Shown here piece by piece: positions 1-13,034 of a stretch of 64,000 nucleotides of DNA. Both the position numbers and the translations under genes were made by a program. The DNA is taken from NCBI GenBank assembly GCA_035236585.1, contig CP141137.1, positions 47,266,057-47,330,056 on the forward strand, given 5' to 3'. The notes beneath the pieces were generated by a model. The model was given only the letters and a program-made list of their open reading frames with translations, had not been told where the DNA came from and made no database searches. The DNA is from Warburgia ugandensis. Lineage: Eukaryota; Streptophyta; Magnoliopsida; Canellales; Canellaceae. Position 1 is the first letter of the stretch. Each line of letters begins with the position of its first letter.

Positions 1-2383
1 ATGGGCATCTTCCCGAATTGCCAAGGTAAGCCCTCACACCTCCCCTCTCTATTTACCCTTCTTCCCTACCCAGATCCATGCTGGATTTGGGTGTTTTCCA
101 GCTGGAAACCCTGGAGGAAACCTAGACGCGATGGGTCTGCCGACCCATCGAGCCAGACAACACCCAGGTCCCTCCTCCTCTTCCCTTCCCCTTCCCCTTT
201 TCTTTTCCCTTCATTTTGCTCTCTTCTGGCCCAGATCCATGTCCGATCTAGCGTTTTCCCCGACCAAAAATCGCAAGAGAAGACCCCGGCTTCAATAGAC
301 TTGCCGGTCCATTCGTACTAGGCGTCCCAGGGACGCACAGATAACGCACACCCGGGATGCGCCCCGTGGGACGAATCTCGGGTGTACAAGGTCGTACAGG
401 GGGTATGCGCCCGAGTGCGAGGTCGTACAGGGGGTGTGCACCTGAGTGTGAATTCAATTGGGATGCGCATGCACCCTAGGAACCGTGACGCGCTGGCCTG
501 CATGGATGAATCTAGTTCGTCTATGGCATTGAGACACTAAAATTGCAATTACATGGGCTATAGGACTCCGATTGACGATCCAAAAAAACCGTTGCATCTG
601 TATTAACGACCTGGACCTAATGAGACTATAAAAATTAGGATCAGATGACTATTTTATATGATTAGAGATCAAAAACTCTAGAGATCTCATAGATCTACAA
701 GATCAAAGATGATCAAACTTCATAGATGGATTCATTGGGTCTATATTAACCTTTGAATGATATATCTGACTATCCAAGTCCAGTATAAAGATCTTCTAGA
801 CCTAGCCTAGAAGCGCACTAAGCAAGGATCTATAGATCCTAAAAGGTAGATCTAGTCGTTAATCTATAAGTCTAAGTAATGATCCATAAAGGTTGGAACA
901 TAATACTTGAATCCTTGTTATTAATTGATATTCAAGGTTTCACAAAAGTAACTCAGGATCGAGTAATGGAGAATGAGATTCAAGGAACATCGTGGTAGGT
1001 AGTCTGATACTACTAAGTTTTTAAAATGCATCTTAACCTTTAACTTGCCTTTATTGCTGTGATAAGCATGCTTTTGAGTTAATGATGTTTTTATACTAGC
1101 ATGCAGACGTGTCTTCATATTTTACGGCTTTAAATACAATACTAGCAGGAAGTGATTTTTATGCATTGCTCGCATGTCTTGAAAATAAATGCATAAAATG
1201 CCTGATTTACTATGATTAAGATTAAGGAGTGTCATGCCATATAATGCATAACCTTGAGGGTTACCAAAAGACACTAGAGTACCCAAAAGACATTGGTGAG
1301 GCAGTGTGCGGAACCCAAAGAGGTCATAATTTTTATATTTTTGGGCTATTAAGCCTAGAGGGCACTATGCAAAGAGGTTGTTATGTACGAGGTTGACCCC
1401 CCAGCCTCTACCACCAAAGGGTGGATGATATCAGTGCCAAAAAGGCATTGTCCCTTCCCTGACTGCTGTGGTAAACAAGGACGACTACTGGAAGTGTTCA
1501 CGGCACCCTTTCAGGGACATCCATAGTCGCCATGGAGGCTATGGTAGATTCCAGCTGTATGCTGAGTATAAGCATAGTGGCCCTATGATTTTAGTGTGAT
1601 TGATATGCATATAACATCGAGATGGTCGTATACGAGTACTCGTGACTAGTTGGCGTGACGTGTACACCGAGAGACTCATGTGCTTGACATTAGCATCTGC
1701 TTGGAATAATGATTATTTTAAGAATTTCATGATTATTATATTTGTCTCTCTGGGTTGATGCATTTTCTGAGATCTTCTTATATGAATCTATTGATTTTTA
1801 TTTTATGATTTTGATCATATTTATCGTTGAATACTAAATTATGAGAAAGGATTTTATAATTGAAATTGCATCAAAAAGCTTATGTTTTATACATAACTAT
1901 GCATGCTTACAAAAAAGGAATCACTAATGTTTTACATGAAAAGCTTTTGGAATCATGCATGTTGCCTACCATGTTTTCAAATAGTAGTATCATATTACTT
2001 ACTGGGTATGAAAAATACTCACCCAAATATATCTTTTTTTTTACAGATAAGGTTTAAAGGGATTTGAAGGAGAGTTAGAAGATGTTAGTAGGTTGATCAA
2101 GAGAGTATCAAAGTAAGTATATAATCTCCTCTTTCGACATGTATCTGTAATTATTACAGTTGGGCTGTGCATTGTGACTAGATAAACCTAGGAAAACATT
2201 TATGCTTTATCGTAAACTATAAACATTTCCTTGTTTATTTTGAAAGCAAATGACACTCGGAGTTTTGAAAATGAATTTAAAATTAAAAAAATTTCCTTTA
2301 CATTACATTGTTTTTAAATAGGAATCCCGCCTTAGGCATTAGTTTTGCATTTAAAAATGCATGTGAAAACCTGGGTCGTCACA
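1..2383 (+). mobile_element. LTR fragment, chromovirus subfamily A (3' part, cut by window start)
   Basis: The stretch ends in CTGGGTCGTCACA, the LTR 3' terminus seen in reverse complement at 5042 and 13035. About 20 bp inside the end is the inverted repeat GCATTTAAAAATGC, shared with the other subfamily A copies. Other shared blocks are the GATC-rich part (600-900) and the TACTGGGTATGAAAAATACTCA stretch near 2000. The 5' end lies outside the window, so it may be a solo LTR or part of a full element. I see no gene; the open frame at 1-321 is low-complexity LTR sequence. Bases 2384-2432 are a short unassigned spacer. Confidence 0.75.
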
Positions 2384-2432
2384 CTATTAGAGAGAAGGAG
2401 AGAAGAATTAATGGGTTTGATGGGAAGTATAC

Positions 2433-5041
2433 TGTAACACCCCTAAAATTTTAATTCACTTTTTGTAAATAGAATAACTCCAAAAAGAAGAATCATCAAA
2501 TTCAATTTACAAGATTTTAAATTTTATAAAATAACCAATTTAAAATGCTAAATTAAGTGTTGAAACATAAATATTAGTGATTTACTCAAGAAAACAAATC
2601 CAACAACACTAAGCATATCAAAATTAGAGTTTGAACAAAAATCTCATAATTATTTTAATTAATTAGTTATTAAAGTGAATAAAATTAATTACAAGTGGGA
2701 CCCACGAGTAGCATGCAATCATGAGCAGCTATAAATGCAAAAATAGCTTTACTTGAAATTGATTACCTGCATTTTTAATAGGTAATGATTACATATATAT
2801 ATATATATAAAAATTAATTAAATATTATTATTATTTAATTAATTAATGCCATTAAATTCTCCACTCCCCCTCATTTTTCTCTCCCCCCCCCACCACTCAA
2901 TCGTCCTACCGGCAATTCAGACCCCGAGCTACATATTGGCCCCCTTGCCGGTGTCGTTGTAACTGCCAACAGTCCAATCCTCCTCCCAGCCTACTTTGCT
3001 TTCCACGGCGAGCCTCCTCCGTTCAGACCACCCCTTCCACATTGGCAAGACTGGCAGGATAGCTGCATGATAGTGGACACCACCGCCAATCATGTTGCAT
3101 GTGTGCCGCCATGAGTCCCCCCAGCCCAAACCCACTTTGGCTTCTCTCCCGGCGCTGTTGACTCAACGAATGAAAGTCAGCCTCGCCAAACCCACCTTCC
3201 CTTTCGCTTCCTCTCTCCGGCATTACCTCCTCCCCGGTGAGTTTCCTCTATCTACCTCCTGCCTTCCTCCCCCGACATAGACACGCTAAGGCAACTACCG
3301 GAGCAAACCAGCATGCCAAGAAGCTTGTTTCCCCTTCTGTTTCCTTGTGCACACAGACCTACCGCCCATGCCCCATAGCGCAAGAATTGTGCCCAAGGCA
3401 ACAACACCCGACCCCCTTGTTCTTCCCCGCATGTGTCCTCCTCTGGCATGGCCCGAGCTTTCCAGCCGACTGGCGTCCTTGGACCCCACCATTTCCCCTT
3501 GCCCATCGCTTCTCCCTCTCTATGGTTAGGCTTGGGCAGCAAACAAATCGGTAGCCGCCGGCCACCACCAGTCGTCTTGCCCCTTTCTCCCTCCTTCCCT
3601 CTTGTTGTTTGGCGTAGGTGGACCCCACAACCCTTGAACTTTGACCTTCTCCCCTACTAAATCCAAGAGGATCTCATTGATCCAAGACGTTCATCTGCGA
3701 GGAGCAAAACCTATCAATCAATTTGGCCATCGGTGAAGATCCGATACTGATCTGCAGCTGACAATGATGTAGATCATTATCATGTTGATTTGTAACTGAT
3801 TTGACCATCCACAACAATTTGAATCGTTCATCATGATCCTTGTGATGTGCAAATCAAGATCCATGGTAGAGATCTTTGATTCTAGGCATTGTTGAGTTGA
3901 TTTGATCAATCTTGATAAATGATGGAGATCAATCAAGGGTGCATGTATAAAATTTGACCTAATTCAATGATCCATATTGTTAAACTTATATATTAAGATT
4001 ATTTAATCAAATTTACTAACATATTCTTTCATCTGGGACAATTAGATGGTAGATCATGGCTAGATCATTACGAATAGATAAGATCTAACACTTTTGCAGC
4101 AATCAATGGACGATCGAGTGACACTATCAACCGATATCACTCAGACTAACCTACGTGAGGTAGATTACGACCTTGACTCTTCAATTTCATTGATTTGATT
4201 GTGATTAGCTATAATTGAGTAAAATCAGACTTTATATAGATCTATTAGTTATAAGTATGTCAACCTTGATAAATGACTAAATTAATGATCTAGGTCAACA
4301 AATAAAATGATCTAATGGTTGGATTGTCTTAGTAAACCAACATTTATAATTTGGACCTTCGGATAGGACAAGAAACATAGATCGGACTGATCAGAGCAGG
4401 ATATGATCGTCAAATCCAAGTAAAAACTTGTGAGAGGCAATTGAGTTATAGAAAACCTAGAAAATATATGTGATCAAGTTAGATCAAACCTCAAAATGGA
4501 TAATTGAACTAATCTAATGATGGGATTATTCTGATTGCCTTAGCTCAAGAAATTGAACATTAGGATGATCTAGAACTATTGATCTAACCAATTAGAATTC
4601 GATCTGTCCATCAAATCAATAGATCAAACATTGAAATATAAAAGAGACTGTATGCTAAGCTAACATCTATAGAAATTGAGAACAAGTAGATGATCTAAAC
4701 CGTTGATCTTTAATCAACAGTCAGGATTTAATGATATTACAAAGATAAAGAGATATACCTAGAATTAGAGATCTTTCAAGGCAAGATCATCATATTTAAT
4801 GATGATCGAAGACTAGATGAGAAATATATGAGAAATTTTAGCTAAGTGATTGACCTGAAATGTATATATGACATGACAGATATGCCAATTGATACGCAAT
4901 TGAGATCGTTGACCGTTTTGAATATTTTGGTAGCCATATTCGAGGTAGATAGAATTTAAGATGCTAATTTTCACAAATTGAATGATCTTTTAATATGGTT
5001 ATGATGTGATTTTGATAATTGCTTGAGATTTGAGTTGCATG
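2433..5041 (+). mobile_element. Solo LTR of subfamily B, 5' segment (interrupted)
   Basis: It begins TGTAACACCCC, the standard start of plant Tekay/Del LTRs, just after TATAC (2428-2432). The same TATAC recurs at 17745-17749 directly after the terminus GTTGTCACA, so 2433-17744 is one solo LTR opened at 5042 by a later insertion. The segment near 2570-2650 resembles the reverse complement of 7540-7570, which places it in the same superfamily. It contains a C-rich part (2880-3650) with many short spurious open frames and a GATC-rich part (3660-5040). No gene is supported. Confidence 0.85.
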
Positions 5042-7037
5042 TGTGATGACCCAGGTTTTCATACGCAACAGAAGAATCTTTTCTTTTAAATTCATTTTGA
5101 AACCCCTAGTGTCATTTACTTCCAAGGAAACAAAATAATGTTTAAAACTAAAACGAAAATATATGCATCTCATACCTAGCTAGTCATGGCTCATAGTCCA
5201 TCTATATAAATTACATGAACCAGAAAATGATAAGGCATGTACTTAGTTTCATATTTGTCTTTACCTTCACTCACTTGATCATAGCACTAAAACTTTTTGA
5301 TGCTTCTTCTAATCCTACTTAAGCTAATCTATAAAATTATATTTTTGGTTGAGTATTTCTCATATCTAGTAAGTAATCTATTCCTACTAATTTGAAAACA
5401 CAATATACAACTTGCATAACTTTAAGACGGATTTTCAGGTAATAAAACCATACAACCATCCTATGTAAACATAGGTATTCATGCATAAACCATTTGCACA
5501 TTTTATATATTCAAGTAATAGAATTTTCAAAAAAAATCAATCAACTAATAATATAAAGATTACTAAATTTCTTAAAGTAATAATTGATCAAACCAGATGC
5601 TAGAGACCAGCCCCCACAACCTCTACAGTCAACTATGGATATGTCTCAAAAAGGCTGTCGTGAACACCTGCAATGGCCATTTTTCTACCACAGCAGTCAA
5701 GAAAAATAGGTTCCACTTTGGGCACGGATACCTACATCCTTTGGTCGTTAGAGGCTAGGGGGCCAACCTCTTAACATAGTGCCTACCATGCTCACTAGCC
5801 TGTAACATATATATATATATATATATATTCCAAGTTTTAACATATACTAAATCATGCAATTTATGCAACCTATTCCAAAACATGCAATTAATACATGTAT
5901 GAAATTGTTATATCATTCAAGAATAAAAATGGGCTATGAAAGATATAAGTAGTAGTATTTTCAATCAAGATAATAAATCATGAGAATAATTTGCATGATC
6001 ATTATAAGAATACCATATCTCATTATCATTTTAAAAATATACTAAACAAGGAAATAGTTTCAAGTAAATCGCTTAAGTTTGGAATTCAATTGAAAACTTA
6101 GTAGCATAAGACTACCTACATCAAGGATGTCACTTAGGTATTGTTTGCATTTTTCTTCAATTCAAACCTTAGATCTCCTTCAAGGTCTTTGTGGGGTCTT
6201 AAATATAATTTAAGGGTAAGAATCTAACTATTATTTTCCAATCTCTATTCATCATCAGTTAGATTTATAGATCAATGACCTAGATCATCAATCTAAACTC
6301 TGATCCTATCTATCAATGGTTAGATCTATGATCCAAGGATTAATATCCTTAATTTAGGGTTTATCTAAGTATATTGATCTGTTAAAGCATCCAATTGATC
6401 ACTTTTTGGAGTCTGATCTTCTTTGATCCTACTGATCTATGAGATTTTGGTAGTTTATACATCATGATCAGTTAAAATTATTCTCTGATCCTAATTTTTT
6501 TTGTATAATTAGGTCCAAGTCGTCAAGATGAATCCAACAGACCTTTCCAATCGTAAATAGGACTTGTATAGCCTCCTAAATTAGATATTTTGTGTATCAA
6601 ATCTGTTTAATGGTCCGGATTAAGATTCTGGATCCAAAATGCATTAAAACAATGTTACCGAGAGGCAACGTAGCAGGGCGTGCCTTCTAGAATGCATTAG
6701 TACATCTTGGAGACTATGAAGCACCAAGTTGCATCTCGATTCCCAGGACGCCTCTGTGTCCCGATCGAACCGCGACCTTATTTGTATGGTTGCACACACG
6801 GAGACGCTCCGATAGGATGCATCTCCATTGTGCATTACTACAGAGCATCTCGGTCTCCTAATCCTGCTGACCGGGGTGGGATAGTTCTATCTAGACTATC
6901 AAATCTTTCATATCACCGATTGACACCTAGGATGCTCCTAAATTTCACTATTTTGGGGTTTCTAGGGTTTTGAGGTCCCACAAACTCATCAAACGGCTTA
7001 AATCTCCCATTTGAGACCAAATCTGGCCTAGATCCAA

Positions 7038-7074
<37 letters not shown>

Positions 7075-7076
7075 AC

Positions 7077-7169
<93 letters not shown>

Positions 7170-7723
7170 CTACCTGGCAGCCATAGGATGGGTTTTTTAG
7201 GTGGGTGCAGAGTGTAAGCTTGCCAGAACCCTAGGTTGCCAGTGATGGGGAAGATGATCGCTGGAGGGAGAGGGGACGGAGATGGGGAGAGATGATGGTG
7301 CGATGGGGGAGAGGGGAAGAGGGTTTTTTAATGTCAGTGATCTGCCTTCCTCGCAAATGGCACGATCACCGACCTTCTCACCCAGTGAATGAGTCAGAGA
7401 CAGAGGGGGTGCCATTATAAAAAAATGGGCCCTTCTAATTCTGTCCCTTTCAAATTTAGAAATGTATTATTATATTATTTATAAAATTATAGAAATACCC
7501 TTGTACTTAAAAGTTCCGTAACTTTCTCATTCGAACTCCATTTTTAGTGTTCTTAGTGTCGTTGAATTCTATTTTTTGAGTATAATCTAATTATGAGGAT
7601 ATTTATACCAAATTTGATTTCTATAAAATCTCACTTTTAAGATTCAAGATTATAAAACTTTCATCCTTCTTTTTAATCCAAATCTTCAAAATAAAATAGG
7701 ACTTAAAAATTTAGGTAGTTACA
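5042..7723 (-). repeat. 3' LTR of the 5042-16088 chromovirus
   Basis: 2,682 bp, running from TGTGATGACCC to GTAGTTACA in plus coordinates. It aligns by eye along its length with 13035-16088, for example the block around 5589-5780 with 13680-14040, but it lacks a piece present near 13700-13860 and has a longer (AG)n tract. Short tandem tracts inside it are (TA)n at about 5805-5828 and (AG)n at 7040-7167. Confidence 0.88.
7040..7167. repeat. (AG)n microsatellite inside the 3' LTR
   Basis: Almost pure AG dinucleotides with one GGGACAGAGAC interruption near 7069. The matching position of the sister LTR (about 15450-15485) is only a short imperfect purine stretch, so the tract probably expanded after insertion. 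Confidence 0.95.
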
Positions 7724-7743
7724 TCATTACCCCTACAAAAAAT
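7724..7743 (-). other. Polypurine tract, chromovirus
   Basis: Read on the minus strand this is ATTTTTTGTAGGGGTAATGA, immediately 5' of the 3' LTR start TGTAACTAC. It is preceded by GAGGACGAAA, the usual end of plant Tekay/Del polyproteins. It would prime plus-strand DNA synthesis. Confidence 0.7.
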
Positions 7744-7756
7744 TTCGTCCTCTAAA

Positions 7757-8213
7757 TTCCATAATTTACTACTCACCAAAGAGTTCTGGATATTTGTCCC
7801 TCATTTCCAATTTCACTTCCTAGGTTTCCTCTTAGATAGATGCATTCCTCCATATAACTTTAACTAATGAAACTTCGCAACTTCGTGATCTTCTTATCCA
7901 AAATTTGAATTGGTTTTATTTCCAAGGTTAGGTTTGGTTGTAACTCGACTAGCACTTACTCAAGTATATGTGTTTGATCTAAAATATATGTCTGCAGCAT
8001 GGATATATGAAAAACATTGTGAACTTCGGATAACTGTAGTGGTAAGGCTAACCTGTATGCAATCAACCCAATTCTATCCAAAGCTTCGAATAGACCAATA
8101 AATCGAGAACTGAGTTTTTCCTTCATACCAAACCTCATAATACCCTTAGTTGGGGAAATCTTCAATAACACATGGTCTCCAATTTCTAATTTTAATTGTC
8201 TTTCACCTTTCAC
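7757..8213 (-). pseudogene. Chromovirus integrase C-terminus plus chromodomain remnant
   Basis: An open frame of 85 codons (7956-8213, minus) reads as the integrase C-terminal (GPY/F-like) region of Ty3/gypsy Pol. Recognisable runs are LEIGDHVLLKISPTKG, SSRFIGLFEALDRIG and EVHNVFHISML. Further along the strand, about 7777-7863, a chromodomain remnant can be read: VKVIWRNASI, a stop, EET, a stop, then EVKLEMRDKYPELF. One stop is TAG where the family has Trp. The order integrase then chromodomain just before the LTR is the chromovirus arrangement. Several stops make it non-functional. Confidence 0.85.
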
Positions 8214-9459
8214 ATGAGACTCGATTCCTCAACAAAGTTTGTGTCTCAATCATTATATGTCTTTATTGAAAGTGTTTTTGATGATGGATGTCACTGTTAG
8301 GTTTCCAGTGAGTGCTTTACCTAGTTACCATATGCCTATATCAAGTTACTTCTTTTCACCTCTTGAAAGCATGTTTCCTCTTTATTTATCTTTTATCAAT
8401 ACATTACTCAATCATTTATCAAAGACATCATCAATAACCATTAAGTCTCAATTATTAGGAGGTAGCATAAGTATCAATGCAATGGTTGGTTCCTTCAATT
8501 TCTAAAAATTTTCCTTTCATGTGTCACCTCATACTCATCTTATGTCCTTAGTTGTTATCTTAATTCATAAGCATCCAATATGCTATCATAGCCTTTCAGT
8601 AAGGTTTAGGAAATTTGGTAATTCGGTCACTATTTTAGTGAACACTCATGTATAAGTATCCGTGTTGTTCCTCTTAATGTACTATATAGTTTAGGGTGTT
8701 GCTTACTAATTAACAAGTTTATTAAGAAATGGTTGGAATACCTAGTCCAAGCGACAACATTATTCTTAAGGTAATGACACTTAAATCTATTGCTAAGTAA
8801 TGACCTCAAGTCATTTGCTCTTCTAATTCTCCTCTAAGATATCAAGACCTCAAGTTGATCCTTAACAATACTCTAGTTGGTAAAGATCAATTGGATGAGT
8901 CACTTTTCTTGAATATATATGCTCCTTATCCTCCATTTAATCATGTAATAGTAATTTAAGGTATTATCAACTTATCCTTTTTATTAACTAGAATCACTGA
9001 TGTCTCCTCATAAAAATAATGGGTCTAGTAAAATTCTAATTTCATCAGTTCATCTCATCATTGTCTTCAGATTTTTCAATTAGGTAAGCATCCTATAATA
9101 AATTTTTAAAGTAAAACTAGTTTTGGAGTTTAATTCCTTGTTGAACATAATCCTTTCATGGCTTCTAAAAATTCCTTAAATTACACTATCCTTAATTTTG
9201 GCACTCTACTAATTCCAAGGTCTACTTATCCATTTGTTTTACCTCTATTACATTCTTCAACAACAGATTCACTAGCTCAATCTTATTTAATCTTTCGAAT
9301 TTGACTGGTTCAACTTTCAATTTGGCAAAACAATTCAAGATGAAGAATCTTTAATATATGAACTTAATCTATGTCTATCTTCCTTAACCACATTAAGTTC
9401 ATGATTGTCTTGCTTTGATTATTCAATGTCCACTAAGTATGATTATTTACACCTCATGT
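8214..9459 (-). other. Degraded chromovirus internal region (pol side)
   Basis: This lies between the integrase remnant and the LINE, inside the element. It should hold reverse transcriptase, RNase H and integrase core, but I could read no continuous motif. The 88-codon plus frame at 8239-8505 matches nothing I know. Decay and deletion are the likely reasons. Confidence 0.5.
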
Positions 9460-9471
9460 TTTTCTTGCAAC
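9460..9471. repeat. LINE target-site duplication, left copy
   Basis: TTTTCTTGCAAC, repeated exactly at 12142-12153. The two copies bracket the LINE. Confidence 0.75.
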
Positions 9472-9525
9472 CCTAACACGACATGAATCAAAAACTGACA
9501 TTCCCTCAAGCTAAGGAAAGGATAA

Positions 9526-10099
9526 TAACATAAATAACGCAGGAATAATAGTGGATAAGGAATTAAAGGATAAGGTTGTGGACGTTAAAAGAATCGATGA
9601 TAGATTTATAATAATAAAACTTGTTCTAGGAGAGAAGATTATAAATGTTATAAGTGCATACGTACCATAAGTAGGGTTACAAGATATAATCAAGAGACAG
9701 TTTTGGGAAGACATGGAGGGAGTCATGCAAGAAATTCCCAACACTAAGGGGATATTTATAAGAGAAGACTTAAATGGCCATGTAGGAAAAGAAAATGAAG
9801 GATATGATAGAATACATGGAGGGCATGGTATAGGTGAACGAAATGAGATGGGGGAGAATATCCTTGATTTTTCTTTGTCATATAACCTGGCCATTGCAAA
9901 TACACTCTTTAAGAAGAGGGATGAACACTTAATAACCTTTAAAAGTAGACTTCATAAAATCCAAATAGACTTTTTTTCTAATATGAATAATGAACGATCT
10001 ATGTGTAAGGATTGTAAGGTGGTACCTGATGAGAGTTTAACCTCACAACATAGGTTAAGTTATGGATATCCATATCAAAAGATGGAAGAAAGGAAATGA
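9526..10099 (+). pseudogene. LINE AP-endonuclease, C-terminal part
   Basis: The frame reads KLVLGEKIINVISAYVP, a TAA stop, then VGLQD; the family usually has YAPQVGL, so the stop probably arose from CAA. The next part (9713-10099) holds GIFIREDLNGHVGKEN, matching the GDLNGHVG endonuclease motif of RTE elements with Gly changed to Glu, followed by ENILDFSLSYNLAIANTLF. The N-terminal catalytic residues are absent because of the 5' truncation. Confidence 0.82.
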
Positions 10100-10319
10100 A
10101 CTTAAAAGGTATCCAAAAATTAAGTGGTAGAACTTAAAAGAGAGAAAATAACCTCATTCACAAATAAATTGATGGTAGAAGGAAATTGAAACTATGAAAC
10201 AGAAGTAAATGCAACTTGGATTAATATTGTCAAGTCCATTAAGAAAGTGGAAAAGATGTCTTAGTAGTATCTAAAGGTAAAATCCAATTAGTAAAGGAAA
10301 CATGGTGGTGGAGTGAAAG

Positions 10320-12122
10320 AGTGCAAAAAGTTATTAAAGAAAAACGGATGTGTTTTAAAGCATGGCAGAAGACTAGAAATAATGAAAACTATGAACAATA
10401 TAAGAATGCTAAAAAGGTTGCTCAAAGAATAGTAAGGCTAAACTTAAAGTATATGATGAGCTCTATAATAGACCAGGACAAGAGAAGGTGAGAAAGATGT
10501 GTTTAAACTTGCAAAAGTAAGAGAACAAAAGGGTAAGGACTTAAATCATGTTAGGTGCATTAGAAGCGATGATCAAAGGGTATTAGTCAAAGATGATGAG
10601 ATCAAACAAAGGTGCGAAACGTACTTTCAAAAATTGTTAAATGACAATGGCTCTGAGAATATAGAGATTGAAAATACTATAAATTTAAATAACATTGGAT
10701 ATTATAGATATGAACGTAAGATTAGAATACCTAAAGCAAAAGAGGCCTTGAAAAAGATGAATCAGGAAGGGCCATGGGGCCCAATGGTATACCAAAAGAG
10801 GTTTGGAAGCATATGGGAGATATTGGGGTAGTTTGGTTAACCAAGTTGCTTAACAAGATTATAAAATCAAAGAAAATGCCTGATGAGTGGAGGAAAAGCT
10901 CTATTTTACCAATTTATAAGAATAAAGGAGACATACAGAGCTGCACTAATTATTGAGGGATCAAACTTATGAGCCACACTATAAACCTTTTTGAAAGAGT
11001 GATTGAGAAGAGGCTACGACATGAAATAAGTGTATCAGAGTATCAGTTTAGTTTCATGCCTGGGAGGTCTACCATGGAAGCTATTTTCTTACTAAGACAA
11101 TTAGTAGAGAAATATAGGGAGAGGAGGAAAGACCTCCACATGATCTTTATCGACTTAGAGAAAGCTTATGATAGAGTCCCTAGAGAGTTAATGTGGAGGG
11201 TGTTGGGCGATAAAGGGGTTTTGTAGGGGACATAATTAAAGATATGCATGAGGGAGTGGTAACAAATGTTAAGACCACTAGTGGTGAGACTGGTGATTTT
11301 CCTGTCACTGTTGGATTGCACCAAGGATCATACCTTTTCACATTGGTTATGGATGAGTTAACAAAACATATGCACGAGGAGATTCCCTGGTGCATGCTAT
11401 TTGTAGATGATATAGTCTTACTTGATGAGACAAAGGAGGGTGTAAACATAAAGCCGAACTAAGACAAAATATATGGAATGCAATTCTAACAAGAAGAGGA
11501 GTAGGAGTGGAACACTAATCAAGATTGATAACCAAGAAGTCCCCGTAAATGACCACTTTCAATATTTAGGATCAATGATTCATGAGAGTGGAGAGATTGA
11601 GACAAAGGTTACCCAAAGAATCCAAGCAGGTTGGAACAAATGGAGATGTGCATTTGGAGTTTTATGTGATCGGCGGGTGCCACTCAAACTAAAAGGAAAA
11701 TTTTATAGGATGGCCATAAGGCCGGCCATGCTCTATGGATTAAAGTGTTGGGCAGTTAAGGAACATCATGCTCATAGGATGAGTGTTGCAAAAATGAGGA
11801 TGTTGAGATAAATGGGGCAAGAAAGGATAGAATTAGAAATGAAAATAGTAGAGGAAATTTAGGGGTAGCACCAATAGGTAACAAGATGAGTAAGATTAGA
11901 CTTAGATGGTTTGGACATGTTCAAAGGAGACCAACAACAACACTTGTTAGGAGTGAGGTAATACAAGTAGAAGGTTTTAAAAGGACAAGAGGAAGACCTA
12001 AAAGAACGTGGATAGAAGTGGTGAGGAAAGATTTAAAAATTTTGGGACTAAATGAAGCCATGGTACTTAATAGAGAGGAATGGAGGAATAAGATTCATGT
12101 GGCCAAACCCTATTTGGTATAA
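10320..12122 (+). pseudogene. LINE reverse transcriptase and C-terminal region
   Basis: RTE-clade reverse transcriptase broken into frames at 10499-10831, 10774-10956, 10969-11226, 11244-11462, 11473-11811 and 11886-12122. Visible motifs in order: GPNGIPKEVWK, WRKSSILPIYKNKGD, a TGA stop in the NYRGIKL box, FMPGRSTMEAIFLLRQ, DLHMIFIDLEKAYDRVPR, TVGLHQGS, and the catalytic box as MLFVDDIVLLDE (family FADD). The tail has RLRWFGHVQRR and RTRGRPKRTW. At least one internal deletion and several stops or frameshifts make it inactive. Confidence 0.9.
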
Positions 12123-12141
12123 GGTCTTCATGATGATGATG

Positions 12142-12153
12142 TTTTCTTGCAAC
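12142..12153. repeat. LINE target-site duplication, right copy
   Basis: TTTTCTTGCAAC directly after the TGATGATGATG tail; exact match to 9460-9471. Confidence 0.75.
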
Positions 12154-13020
12154 AAAATTCTTCATTTTGTCCACTCGGATCAATGTCTTCATTTGATTTG
12201 TTGCATATAATAGATACCACGTCCACACTTTTGGTCAACAAATATAATGAATTGAATACCTATAGGAAACATTAGACTTCTCGATTAACAACATTGAATT
12301 CCTCAAATGTCCAATGAATCATCCATTGAAATTTTTTGTCTATTACCTCTATACTATGCTTCTCTACTTTATAAGCTCATTTCTTTTCCACATTTAAATT
12401 CTATGATCCATCTATCATCACAGATCAAATATCCTCAAATAGAATATCATCAAAATCTTCTATTAACTATTGTTCTAGTCAAATTCCTTGTAGTACCACT
12501 CACATTCAATCTTTTACATCTACTAACATGTTCATACTCATGTCATGTTCCTCTTAATCACATATAATATCATTTACTATAATTATTTTCTAATATATTC
12601 TATTATACTCAGGTTGTTACTAGAAGATAAAACTTACTTCTCACAAAGTTCCATGTAACTCATCTAGAATTGGACTAAGTTCTTCAAGAGTATCACCTCA
12701 ATCGATCTAGTATAAGTCAGAGTTATCTACTAAAGTCATCACTAGTTTCTTGTACTCCCATTCTTCACTTTGAAAATGATATTAATCTCATTAGATTATT
12801 CATTCATTTATTTTTATACCTATAAGGGTTAATAGTTTCCTTGTTTACTCTACTACTTGACACTTCTTAAACCTAAGTAGTTTAGACTTGATTTTGGTAG
12901 GGTTCATACCTTCCACTACCTATGTGTTTGTTAAATCCAACTCTCCTTTTTGCCAACTTACTTATGATGTATTTCTTTCTCATTGGACATGCAGGATTGG
13001 CTGTGAAAGGATAAAACTAA
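12154..13020 (-). other. Degraded chromovirus internal region (leader and gag side)
   Basis: This lies between the LINE and the primer site, so it should encode leader and Gag on the minus strand. I could read no Gag motif or zinc knuckle in it. The 86-codon plus-strand frame at 12307-12567 is not recognisable and is on the wrong strand. Confidence 0.5.
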
Positions 13021-13032
13021 GCTCTAACACCA
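13021..13032 (-). other. Primer-binding site (initiator-Met type, mutated)
   Basis: The minus strand reads TGGTGTTAGAGC two bases after the 5' LTR end. The plant initiator-Met primer site is TGGTATCAGAGC, so two positions differ. It sets the element's direction. Confidence 0.75.
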
Positions 13033-13034
13033 AT

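Larger units (their letters stand above)
9472..12141 (+). mobile_element. 5'-truncated RTE-clade LINE
   Basis: A non-LTR retrotransposon inside the chromovirus, bracketed by exact 12-bp copies of TTTTCTTGCAAC. It starts within the AP-endonuclease region, so about the first part of the ORF is missing, as expected for target-primed reverse transcription. The order is endonuclease remnant, reverse transcriptase, then a C-terminal part with RTRGRPKRTW. The 3' end is a short TGATGATGATG repeat instead of poly(A), typical of RTE. Frameshifts and stops break the coding region. Confidence 0.88.

Noticed and set aside
1-321. 106-codon frame at the window start
   Set aside because: Pyrimidine-rich LTR sequence; similar GCAAGGTAAGCC text occurs in the solo LTR near 23711.
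3237-3660. Overlapping frames on both strands in the C-rich stretch
   Set aside because: They lie within the solo LTR; GC-rich composition yields long frames by chance in several phases.
9511-9894. 127-codon minus-strand open frame in the LINE
   Set aside because: It is antisense to the clear endonuclease frame on the plus strand.
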